A stretch of DNA of 64,000 nt from Metellina segmentata (taxonomy: Eukaryota; Arthropoda; Arachnida; Araneae; Tetragnathidae), in the NCBI GenBank assembly GCA_947359465.1, contig OX375882.1, positions 54,124,509 to 54,188,508 on the forward strand. Reading direction: 5' to 3'. Below the pieces are notes generated by a model. The model was not told the DNA's origin. It saw only the letters and a list, made by a program, of their open reading frames with translations, and did not search any database. The first letter of the stretch is position 1. Each line of letters starts with the position of its first letter. Below are positions 23,704 to 34,013 of this stretch, one piece after another. The position numbers and the translations under genes are program-made.

Positions 23704-23898
23704 CAGCTGCTACTAAAACTGTTTGTACACTTACGAAATTCAATGAAATACTGCTATATCCATTAATAAAAATTAATATTTCATAATGGGAATTTTTATA
23801 ACTTGTTCTTAACAAAACAACATAAAATATTTTTTTTAATTATAAAACTTTGTTTTGGACGATTTTTAAAGTGTACGAACCATTTTGTGAGCCACTGT
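23704..23898. mobile_element. 195-bp Tc1/mariner-type MITE
   Basis: The ends are CAGCTGCTACTAAAACTGTT and, inverted, CAGTGGCTCACAAAATGGTT, both continuing to GTACACTT, with TA on each side (23702-23703 and 23899-23900). It sits immediately beside the Tc1 derivative, the two sharing a TATA junction. It encodes nothing. Confidence 0.6.
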
Positions 23899-23900
23899 AT

Positions 23901-26070
23901 GTGTCATTCCTTAGTTCGAAAACAGATCATGCAGCAGTTTCTCTTAGAAAAAATTATCATTTCATAAATCTACTTGGTCTTAAAATCTATCTTGGATTAG
24001 TTTTGTAGTGTCTCCCACTAATATTGAATCTATATACTTGATTAACAAATTACATTATTTTTTGCCAAGATGACAGTTGTGTCATTTCTTTGAAATTATA
24101 ATACTAAAACATCATCATCCAATTAAAAAACGCCAAATTATTTAAAATCCATTCTTTATTTCTAACATTTCCTTCTTTTCTCACATGAGACCGGTAGAGG
24201 GCTATATTTTCCGACCATTAACCCCGAACCAGTCAGTTACTGAACGTAAGGATCCGAGTCATTCATCATGGGGAGTAAAATTTTTTAGATTAGCAATAAT
24301 CGAATCAAAGGAACAAAGCCGTTGGCACAGAATGCAATTTGGCAACAAAATTCCCATTCAGTCAAAGATAAATCTTAGTTAAAGTTCTCAAAATTTAGAT
24401 ATTCGACTGATTTTACATTGCCGTGGTAGTCTAGCAGGCAGTGTTGTGAGTAAAATGTCATAAATATATTTTGTCAAACGATATTTATTGAAAAGTAAAA
24501 ATTATTATTCATATTTGATCAGACGATAATTATTCATGTAAAAGAATACATTCAATACAGTTTTACAAGCGAATTTTCATTAATGTTTTAATTTTTGTAT
24601 TTATCTTTTCGGATATTCTTTTGCTTCATGGTAATAGGAAGAAGACAATGAACAGTTACGCTGCTTGTTCGTTGATACCTACTAAAACAATAAAAATACT
24701 CAATTCCTGGACTATCAACAACTGTTCCTTTTTTGGGGGATAGTCATTTTTGCAGACTAGGTCCCAAAATTTTCAAGCCCATTGAGGTCATGAGATTGTG
24801 ATTGGGCGAATAGTTGCAGCTTTAGGTGGTACAAAAACAAACTAAACTATTTTCCCTGTTTTCTCTCTTTCCGTCGAGATGTTACACCTATAGATACAAA
24901 AATTTGACTACAAATCCAAATTTTGAGCACTTTTTTAAAATTGTTTTTTAGTAAAGTTTTCACTTTTCCCCATGAATTTATCACTAAAAACTAAAATTCC
25001 ATCTTCTTCAGCCAGCTTCTTACTTTATACATGCATCAAAACAAATCCACACCAGTGTGCCGAGGGAGTGTTTCATTTTTAGTGTTCTGATAAGACTTTC
25101 ATTGGCCATCACACTGAGAACCATTGAATTTGCTTTCTTAGCTAAAAACTGCTTTAGGTTTTTTGAGTGTTAACTGATGATTGTTTATAATAACCCTATA
25201 TAAAAGTGAACCGCTTTCTTAGCACACTATACCTACTCTCAAGCATGAATGTATGTGAGTGTTTGTATAGGATTGTATGTTTGCTGGAGAGGATGGAAAT
25301 TCGGTTTTTCTTTATAGGTGAAAAATCACGGAAAAGTGAAATATTTAACTCGATTAAAAAACGTTTTCCCAAAAATGTGGTCAAAATTAGGATTTATAGT
25401 CAAATGTGTGTGTCCATAGAATAATTCTTCATGGAGAGAAAGAGGTACAGAGCAAAAATAGTTGATTTAAAGTTTCTGTACCACCTTAAACAGTAACTGT
25501 ACATCCAACCATAATCTCAGGACCTTATTAGTCTTGAAAATGTGTTGTTCTAGTCAGAAAAAGTAATTCAAAACTATAATACAAAGGGCATTGAACGTTA
25601 AGAACAATTCTATAAGAAATAGACCCAAATACACGCAAAAGAATTGATATGTGTCCTCCTTAATTCTTAGAAGATTTATTCTCCTAGGCCTAGAAACTAT
25701 AACACATGCACAAATATGTGCAAGTAAACTATTTTACGTTCTTATTTTTTTGTACGAAATAGGTTGGGTGTGTATCCTCAATTTTGTGACCTTGAATTCA
25801 GCAAATTCGACATTTAAAACCTATTTTTCAAAATATCATAGCGAATATCGAATTGTTTTTGATCTAGTATGTTTTTAAATGTGTACTTTCCACTCCTATA
25901 AAATTAGGTTTACACTATTATTTATTTAGAGTTTTGGGCTTTTGAAGAAAACTCTTTTTATGATGTATACTCATATTGAGAACTTCTGAGTTTTATTAAA
26001 ACCGCATAAAAGAACCCATAAAGACCAAATAAGTATAAAATTAATCATACAAAAATTTATTGCTAGGTAT
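23901..26070. other. Intergenic DNA, nothing recognised
   Basis: AT-rich. Open frames at 24185, 25206 and 25651 are short and unrecognised. Confidence 0.4.
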
Positions 26071-26185
26071 GTTAATTTAAAATTGAAGACGTACTGCCCC
26101 TGTCGTTCGGCCTCTCCTATTTGTTCTGATTACGTGCCAGTACATGCCCAACACATCACTCAAAAACGACCTTTGTTACCATTAG
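25975..26185 (+). repeat. Dispersed repeat shared with 31.37-31.55 kb
   Basis: The stretch CATACTGC/CGTACTGCCCCTGTCGTTCGGCC and onward (TATTTGTTCTGATTACGTG, CCAACACATCAC) aligns with 31455-31545 (CTTTCGTCCGCCCC, CCGATCACGTGGAAGTG, CAAATACACCAC). Upstream AAATAAGTATAAAAT also matches. Both are diverged copies of one element, which at 31 kb is contiguous with a SINE tail. Confidence 0.5.
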
Positions 26186-26575
26186 GGTGACTAACTTTCG
26201 GCCATGAATTTAAGTGAGATTTTGTCGCCACAAATTTTTCGCATTTCTTACGGTGTCACTACAACAAATTTTGATGGAATGGATAGTATTAAATACAGAA
26301 TAGAAATTAGAAAATAGAAAGATGAGAAAATAGAAAAATTAGAATATAGAATAAAAGCGTATCATTCTGTCCTATTCCTTAGTCTTAACCTATATACATT
26401 TGTCTATTAATGCTGCAGAACTAGCAAGCATTTTTTATTTTGTACAAATTTCAAAAAAATTTTACAACTATAATAACTTGCTCCCCCATTAGCTCTGAAT
26501 AAAACTGTTTTTATTTCTTTGATCAGTGCGTTTATTGATCATTAGAGAAAAAATTATTTCGGTATGAGCATTTAA

Positions 26576-28799
26576 CCCTGGGATGCTGAAAACAAAGCAT
26601 AAGACCGTATTAGAGTTAGGTACATCCATTTCTTTCTTAAGCCACTGAAAATATTGAACCAACTTAGTTCTATTTTTCCTGTGCAACTCTTCGCTACCTC
26701 AGTCCACATACGTGGACCTCGACTCTTTCGCCTTAAAATTATCTTTCTGAAAAAAATTGGTTGTTAAGAACTCGGATACATGTACGTGGACGTCTAAGCT
26801 TCCGATTGACACGTATAGATGACTGTATAAATCTGTAATTCCTGTGGAATATTTATTATTCAAAAGCGATTTAGAAGAAATGGCGTCGACTCAATGTTCT
26901 CGTAAAAGTAAGTAAATATCATTTGTTTTAATGAATTTTAAATCCTTTAGTTAATGTGTTTTAGTTGACAATTTCTTAAAATTATGTGATGAAATAATTT
27001 ATCTGTTTTAAATCTGAATTTTGTGCCTTTGAGAGAGAGAGAGAGAGCGATTCTTATATAGATCCACGCAAGTAAACGGGAGTACTTGGCAGTTAAAATT
27101 GGCGTTGTTATCTTATACATTTCGTCCTTTCACAAATTTAACGAACAGTCTATATTGAACCCTTTACGGTATTTAATCAATGAGATCTTTATCATTTTTA
27201 AATTAAAAGTATAAAATTTTTCTATTATCTGAAAAATTTATTTGATAATATTGATTTGATTTTTAGGCAAAGACTACTTAATATATGTTGGAAAGGGTTG
27301 TGTTTCCTCTGAGGACATGAAAGGTTTGGGCCTTGGAGGAAGTGTTGTGAAGATATTGTCAGAAAGTATCCCCTCAAACTGGCAACATGTAGTATACACT
27401 GATGAAATGTGCTAAGTATCTCCGCGAGAAAGAAAGTTTTACAGCTGGTACGATTAGGACAAACAAAACTGGAAATACCCGAAATTAATTAAAATTGGAC
27501 AAAACATTAAAAAGAGAAGAGTGGGATGAACTTTTAAATAATGATGAAAAACTATGCATTTTAAAATGGAAAGACAATAAACGCGTTTTATTTTTGTCGT
27601 CATATTTGGGCAGTGAACCTGAGTCAAGCTGCATGAGGTGGTCAAAGGAGGAAAAAAAAAAGATTATTGTACCACAGCCAACAGTTGTTCAGGCATATAA
27701 TAGCTCTCAATGAGTGGAACCGATTTATGTGACCGCTATTTGGTCTATTATAAGAGTATCTTGCGAACAAAGAAATGGACAGTAAGAGTTTTTATTCATT
27801 TTGTGGATCTGGTTATTTCTAACTGCTGGGTATGGTATGTGCGCTATTATAATGCAAATTAATTGAAATTCTTATCCCTCATTGACTACCGAATGCAGGT
27901 GGCACAAGCCCTCCTTAAATATGAAGGGAATATTACAAAAAAACATAAGAAAACAAAAATGTTCAGAGGAAGAAACTTCAAAAAAGCAAAGGAAGGTTGT
28001 CAATCAACCAATTAAAGAAGTTAGACCATGTGTCAAAATTTATGGATGATAAAAATGCATCAAAGTGTAGATTATCTGTATGCAAATGCAGTACAAGAGT
28101 TATGCGTACAAAATGTCAAATGTAACAGTTTCATAAAATACCACACACACAATAAAAACTGTAGTAAAAATTGTTTTTGTGTCTTATTTCCTACAAATAT
28201 TGTGTTACTTTAAAGTGATAGTGATATAGTATGTACAAAATTTAGGTTTTGTAGCAATAAAATATACCTATGTAAGTCAAAAAACACTTCCCAAGACAAA
28301 ATATCACATGAAAAAAAAATACTTTTAAGCAATATTCTGTGGTTCTAATAATGTTATTGTACTTATAAAGTGATAAATAATACATCAATGTACAAAAAAA
28401 TGCGTTCTCAAGCAATATCTTAGCATTTGAAAATTATTAGGCTTTCAGCTTTGAGACTCTAGGTGTACCTAAAAGTTTTATCCCCCCTGTGATGCCAGCA
28501 TTTAAAAGAAGAATTGACTTGAGAACTTTGAAGCATTTCATAATATTTATCAGAAAAATAACTGATTTTTAAACAATTTTTATATGGCTGGTAGCGAAGA
28601 GATTACAATCCGTAAATGGATACTCCACTATTGATTAGTATATGTTAGCCTTTAAACTACCGCTGGTACAGAAGCTTATACCTTGATCGCGCCAAGAAGG
28701 AATTTAAACTACGGCCGGTACAGCATTTGTACCTTGAAATTTATCAGAATCTCGCCTAGAAGAACTTCGCCTGTTACGTCTATAGCCGTAGTCAAAAGG
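26576..28799 (+). mobile_element. piggyBac-like element, ends tentative
   Basis: Degraded piggyBac transposase lies inside. TTAA (26572-26575) followed by CCCTGGG at the left and AAAAGG before TTAA (28800-28803) at the right are the best candidate termini. Subterminal inverted CTCTTCGCTACC (about 26687) and GGTAGCGAAGAG (about 28590) support a single element. Left-end palindromes (TCCACATACGTGGA) and right-end duplicated AAACTAC-GGTACAG motifs are further subterminal repeats. Confidence 0.5.
27265..28130 (+). pseudogene. piggyBac transposase pseudogene
   Basis: Fragments in several frames follow piggyBac order. They are VSSEDMKGLGLGGSVVKILSE with YTDE, then YLREKESFTAGTIRTNKTGN, then CILKWKDNKRVLFLSSYLGS with IVPQPTVVQAYN, then SGTDLCDRYLVYYKSILRTK with WTVRVFIHFVDL, and finally a Cys-rich C-terminal piece (SKCRLSVCKCSTRVMRTKCQ). 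The N-terminal third and the first catalytic Asp region are missing. Multiple stops and frameshifts make it dead. Confidence 0.88.
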
Positions 28800-28870
28800 T
28801 TAAACTTTATTGGGCAATTTTTTATATAAATTTATGGATAAGTATATATATACTTTCAAGTCTAAACTGT

Positions 28871-29135
28871 GCCGACCAACCGGTATAGTGGTTAAGGTGT
28901 TAGCCTCTAGATCTGAAGGTCCCCGGTTCGAATCCGGGTTCGGGCATGGATGTTTATAAGCACAAACCAGCTCGGGTGTTGCTTCGTCATCTGAACATGG
29001 TTCAAAATTACGTAGTATAAATTGTTAGGGTCAATGATGGTCCTCCCACTGGGTGCTCCTTCACAAGTGGCCATCACTTCCGGTCTTGTAGTGACCAATG
29101 ATTTAGGTCAAATGTGCCCGCCATTTAAAAAAAAA
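28871..29135 (+). mobile_element. tRNA-derived SINE with 12-bp target duplication
   Basis: The head GCCGACCAACCGG has A-box TAGTGGTTAAGGTG and B-box GGTTCGAATCC. The body includes GGGTGCTCCTTCACAAGTGG and the end is a run of ten A's. AGTCTAAACTGT flanks both sides exactly (28859-28870 and 29136-29147), so the ends are precise. The tRNA-like head does not close as a tRNA acceptor stem, so this is not a tRNA gene. Confidence 0.92.
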
Positions 29136-29259
29136 AGTCTAAACTGTCGATTTTTGTTAAGAAAGTTTATATTGCGATGTATTTGACGATCGTGATTCTT
29201 AATGAAATATACGGGAGAAAAAGAAGGTCAATACGAGAGCAGTAATGGATAAAAAAAAA

Positions 29260-29960
29260 ATTAGTTATAATATGGGAGTTCCCCCGAGAAATACGGGAAT
29301 ATTATAATTAATGTCGTACTGGAGCAACACAACCCGAAAAATACGGGCGAGTTTGTCACTGTAGTTAGCAGCATTCGGCAGTGGCTGATAAATCCATCTG
29401 GATTTGTGAAGATCGCACCGGTCGCCATCGAAACAGTCCAGAGCTTTGGTTTCGTTAGTGTCATACACACATATGAGGCCGTCCGTCTCAGTGAGTAATT
29501 CAGCGGGGGCGAGGGTGTAATTAACAGAATAAGCAGCGGCGTCGCGCTAGAACGACGTCGTCTTCGTGTTGCGTGCCGTGGTCGATGAACCCACACGTGG
29601 ACCCACGCTTCGCTGATAATCGACGCATTAATGTTCATGACGGACACTGATAGGGGACGGCTTCAAGGTCACTTTTGTCAGGAGGTCTGGGAGAGATTCC
29701 GGAAACGAAAACTAATTGTCCTCGTTTGAGGTGAGAGTTTGGACGGGTTGATTTGGCAACTGTGAGAAAAAAAGGTGGGGACAATCCAACCTTATTTGTA
29801 CCGCAATGATGAAATGAACCGGGAAGAACTTTGAAGCAAGCCTGGAGAATGGACAAGCAGGATGCCCACGAAAAAGAGTGGCCATGGTATTGGGTCCCAT
29901 TCGTTTTGTACTAACCTACTCGTATGAAGCAGGCAGAGACGTTCCTGAGATAGCTGCCCG
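29260..29960 (-). other. GC-richer block with an unexplained open frame
   Basis: On the - strand a clean open stretch from about 29550 down to 29265 reads AAYSVNYTLAPAELLTETDG, then LICVYDTNETKALDCFDGDR, CDLHKSRWIYQPLPNAANYS and DKLARIFR. It is preceded by TAG, which could be an acceptor. The composition looks like real protein, with four cysteines and an NYT sequon, but I do not recognise it. The last residues run into sequence matching the SINE tail (GTTGTGTTGCTCCAGTACGAC). The adjacent 29640-29960 part has only chance-like frames. It may be a stray exon, a retrocopy or an unknown element. Confidence 0.4.
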
Positions 29961-30222
29961 TCATTAAACCGCCCCATCTCAAAAACATTAAATTTTTAGA
30001 AGCCTTTCATCAAGAACGAATACGAAAAATAATTTCGGACATGGCCTGGTGCTCTTTCACCAAATACCCTAAATGACATTATGTTAGTTGGACACTGTGT
30101 TTAAAGATTTTTCCTGTTTTCATATGCATATTTTACCTGTGATTTACGAAGTCGATATCCTTATATAACTAGCTTCAGCGTGTATTTTTCAAAGCTTTTA
30201 AATCTGAAAATCATTAAGGTCG

Positions 30223-31395
30223 GTTCACCAACCGATTTGGTGGTTAAAGGGGTCCCCGAAACACAAAAATCGTCAAATTTTCTAAATTTTTTTTTATTAT
30301 TTCAAGAAATTCTCTGTGTTTTTCTGCTTAAAATGACGTCTAAATCATGTTTCTATCTTAATTAGAACTAGAGATATAATAATTTTTTGGTGCGTTATTT
30401 TGAAAATCTAACACTCTTGACAGTTGTTGTCATGGCAACAACATGTGTCTTTAAAACTTTAAATGCGTTTTTCTCCATGATACATTTTTTCAAGATTTCC
30501 TGTATTCAAATTGCTATAAGTCGAAAACCGATAAAGTTTAAGGGTTGAAATTTGGAATATATCTTTTTCAAACATTATACTTTAATTTTGATTCAGCAAA
30601 TTTGAAACAAATATTTACTTTTAAAAATATGACTTAAAAAAAAAGTACCTTAAAATTTTCAAAGATTTTCATTCAAATATTTTTTATTAAATTAATATTT
30701 TTTAAATTGCTGAATCAAAATTAAAGTTTATAAATTTGTGAATAATTTACTGCAAGAATTTTGAAAATTGATCCAGAATATTTTGAGTTTTAGCAATTTA
30801 AAATGACCCCTCTTTTTTTTTCAAAATTTTTTAATAAAATTTTTTTTTTTTAAGTTTTGGAAAAATTTTGTGTTGTGATTTTGCTTATTAGTTAGATGGG
30901 TAATCAGTAAAAAAAATTCAAAATTCTAAATTAATTAATAAAAAAAATTATTTCATCTAGATAGGAAGGTTCCTGGTTCGAAACCAGGTCAGTGCACGGA
31001 TATTTGTAAGCGTATAGTGTAGATGCGGCTGGTGTACCTTAAATCTGTCGTGGACAAAAGTCCTCACGTTTTGTTGGTGTGCACGTTTAGAGAGTGGGAT
31101 GCCAGCTCAGGTGTTGCCTCGTCATCTGACCGTGGTTCAAAATGACTTGGTGTTGTCCTCGGTTCCCTTAGGGTATTGATCCCGAACCGTCGTCAATTGC
31201 CCGTTGTGTTGCTCCAGTACGACGTTAATTTAAATTACCTTACCTGAAATCATTAGGTAAAAAGTAGTCTCGTGGGCTTTGTCCTGAATACATTCCTGAC
31301 TTTATTGAGAGCTCTTTGAGTACTCTAATGCAAATCCAAAGAACAAAATCTGTAGTTACAAATATCGTATTATAACTCCAGAAAGAACCTACAAA
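30223..31395 (+). mobile_element. tRNA-derived SINE split by a 0.7-kb insertion
   Basis: The head CACCAACCGATTTGGTGGTTAAAG (in part) stops at about 30250 and the B-box half resumes at about 30957 (AGGTTCCTGGTTCGAAACC). The 3' part, about 430 bp, is nearly identical to 36660-37088. It includes TGATCCCGAACCGTCGTCAA and GTGTTGCTCCAGTACGACG. The insert (about 30251-30956) is AT-rich and contains an inverted pair, ACTTTAATTTTGATTCAGCA (30579) against TGCTGAATCAAAATTAAAGT (30707). Confidence 0.75.
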
Positions 31396-31399
31396 AAGC

Positions 31400-32100
31400 A
31401 ACTAAGTATAAAAATAGTGTCGGAAAATGTATTAGTGAATATGGTTATTTAATTCTGTAGGCATACTGCACCAGTCTTTCGTCCGCCCCTATTTTTCCGA
31501 TCACGTGGAAGTGCACGCCAAATACACCACTTAGTAACGGCTCTGGAAGCACGGGTTTCATCAAAGGCAGCCAAGAGTATTTACAGAGAGAACGTCGAGA
31601 AAGGTGTAGGAATCGTAGTCTCCAAACTTGTTTTCCATGATTTGACTGACAATGGAATTTAAAATGTCAAATTGAATTGTTAAAGTTTATTAAAACGCAC
31701 TTTATAAAATTGTAATGCAATTTCAATTTAATTATGTTATTTATTTAAATACAAATATTTAGTTTAATAATTTTTTACACAAAAGAATAAAGGGAACCGT
31801 AAACCAAAAAAGCTTGAAATAGGTTGGCCAATCCAATGGTTTGATTCACTACGAAATACGAAGTTTGTACATGGCAAGAAAGCAAATATAGTCGACAGTA
31901 GTTTCTATTGTATAAACCCTTTTGGAACAGAGAAAATAATAAATCCTCAAATTGAAGTTATGAAAATATTTCAAAACTACAGCATGCGCTATAAATAGCT
32001 CTCTTGCCACCGTCGTACTGGATGGTAAATTAATCATGGTTCGTGGTGAACTTAGATACCTCTACAAAAATTGACTTACAATATAGTAGTATGTAGGGAT
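31400..32100. other. Intergenic DNA with one dispersed repeat
   Basis: 31400-31550 matches 25975-26185. The rest is AT-rich without recognised content. Confidence 0.4.
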
Positions 32101-32106
32101 TTGGTA

Positions 32107-32810
32107 CACTGTTTAGAAAAAATTGAAGGGGGTGATAGTACCCATCAAGACTACCAAAAATTACAATGCAACCTATAGTCGCAATAGACTCAGAGTGTCG
32201 AAACGTGAAAATTAGAAACACGTCCAACAATCACAAGTCCTCACTTCTAACGTCAATTTGGCTCTGCCAGAGACGCAGCACTTCTCCAGAATATCATCCT
32301 GAGGAATTAGCCGTAAGCAAAAGTCTAGTGCGAAGACGCAGAGGAAGTGCTTTTCTGATTGTTGCAGCATGTTCCGCTCACCACACAGAGGGACATGTGG
32401 TTTCTGCATGATGGAGCCCCAGCACACTTCAGCACCACGGACCGAAATGTTCTGAAAATCAGATATCTCGGACGGTGGATTGGACGTGGTGGACCTGTGG
32501 AGTGGCCTCCCCCCTCATCGAACCTAAATCCACTGTACTTCTTGTGGGGCCAAATGAAATCATTGGTGTACGAGACACCTGTTCACTCTGCGGAAGATCT
32601 CGTCGCAAAAATCCTTGTTGCAGCTGACAAGATCAATATTACACCAGGAATCTACGATCCTTATATATCTTTTTCACTGTGTTTAAACTTCAACGCGGAT
32701 AATTTACTTGACGCTTTTCTGACACTGAGTGCATTGCGGCCATAGGTTCCATTGTAAATGTTGGTCGTCTTGATGGGTACTATCACACCTTCAATTTTTT
32801 CTAAACAGTT
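32107..32810 (+). mobile_element. Tc1/mariner-superfamily element with about 100-bp inverted repeats
   Basis: The left end CACTGTTTAGAAAAAATTGA matches the inverted right end AACTGTTTAGAAAAAATTGA. Similarity continues through TAGTACCCATCAAGAC and TTACAATGCAACCTATAGTC to about 100 bp. TA lies outside each end (32105-32106 and 32811-32812). The element is 704 bp and carries only the catalytic C-terminal part of a transposase, so it is a deletion derivative. Confidence 0.88.
32359..32745 (+). pseudogene. DDE transposase remnant (DUF4817-associated type)
   Basis: The open frame reads MWFLHDGAPAHFS, GRWIGRGGPVEWPP, then SSNLNPLYFLWGQMKSLVYE and a C-terminal helix EDLVAKILVAADKINITPGI. The layout matches arthropod transposases with a DGAPAHFS second Asp. 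At the third catalytic position the family has Asp (PLDFFLWG), whereas here it is Tyr (PLYFLWG), and SPDL has become SSNL. The N-terminal half is absent. Confidence 0.85.
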
Positions 32811-32812
32811 TA

Positions 32813-34005
32813 CGAACACCCTAGAAGTGTTCCTGTCTTCACCTTGAAGTATTTTCTTTTTGTAGACAACGTTGCAGTCTTTCAGGCATCTTACTAAGAA
32901 CTTCCTTGCAAGAGTCTAGGTGCCTTTCTAGACACCGAAAGGTTTACAGCAGTATATGAGAAGGTAATATAGATCGAGTACAGTGGGGACTCGTCCTCTC
33001 CCATCCACCCACTTGTGGGTAGGACTTACCGGTCAGGGGATTTAACGAACATATATCCTTTGTGCACACGAAAGCCGATGGTACGTGAAAGTAACAGCTG
33101 GTGGTACTTCCAAGTACTGACTGTGCCCAAGACCTTCATATTGATGAAAAAAAGAAACCGGTGACAGTAAAATGGATTAAATATTTCAAACGGGAATGGG
33201 GCATGTCTTAGGAAGGGATGGTATATTGAATTAAAGCAGGAAACAAATAAAACAAACGTTGATTTTTTAAAATATATAGTGGCTTTAGAAACGAGTTTAC
33301 ACTCTGAAGATATATCTTTAAAAGCCCAAAGAACTATCTATAATAAATTGTAATTTGAACTTAATTTTTATAAGAACGTACACATTTGGAAACATTAGGC
33401 TAAAAAAATTCCATTTTCACTAGTTACCAAAAATAGCTTTGAAATGTCAAATTTACGAAATTCTGTCACAATAATAAGCATCTGCAGAACCTTATTAAAA
33501 ACATTAAATTTAATTAGTTCCGTTGCACATATTTTTGCATCTAGAATAGCTATTGCAAGCCAAGGGGCACAGAATTAAGAATGTGTTGTATTTATATCGG
33601 TAAATTTTCCATTTCTCTCACAGAATAATTCATACATTATGTGCTCTGAATGTCGAGATTTTGAATCACTTTTCCCTACGAGGATAAATTTTGTGAAAAT
33701 ATATCAAACCGTTTGGACATAGCATAGGCAGACAAACACCAAACACGCAAGGGCCCAAAACGGATAGAAAACTATAAATGGTTCGAAACTATTCAACAAA
33801 CAAGCATTCCATTTTTAATTTTAGATTATCCGACACACGCGTACAAACGTCATTCAAATATATAGAATTCTGAAAACCAAAGGATATAAGCATGGTATCG
33901 GATTTTAATCAAATCTACTCAAAAAAGTACAATTAAAAAAATACCCAGAATAAACACTACCAAATACCTAGAAATGCTAAAATAAAATTGCTTTTCGTTG
34001 TCTCA
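32813..34005. other. Intergenic DNA, nothing recognised
   Basis: A GC-richer patch near 32970-33150 may be an old repeat. Otherwise no signal. Confidence 0.35.
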
Positions 34006-34013
34006 ACTTAGGT

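Noticed and set aside
27030..27048. Possible regulatory GAGA element
   Set aside because: A plain (GA)n microsatellite inside a transposon; no further support.
28871..28945. tRNA gene with A and B boxes
   Set aside because: The acceptor stem does not pair properly, and the sequence continues into an A-tailed body with a 12-bp target duplication, so it is a SINE head.
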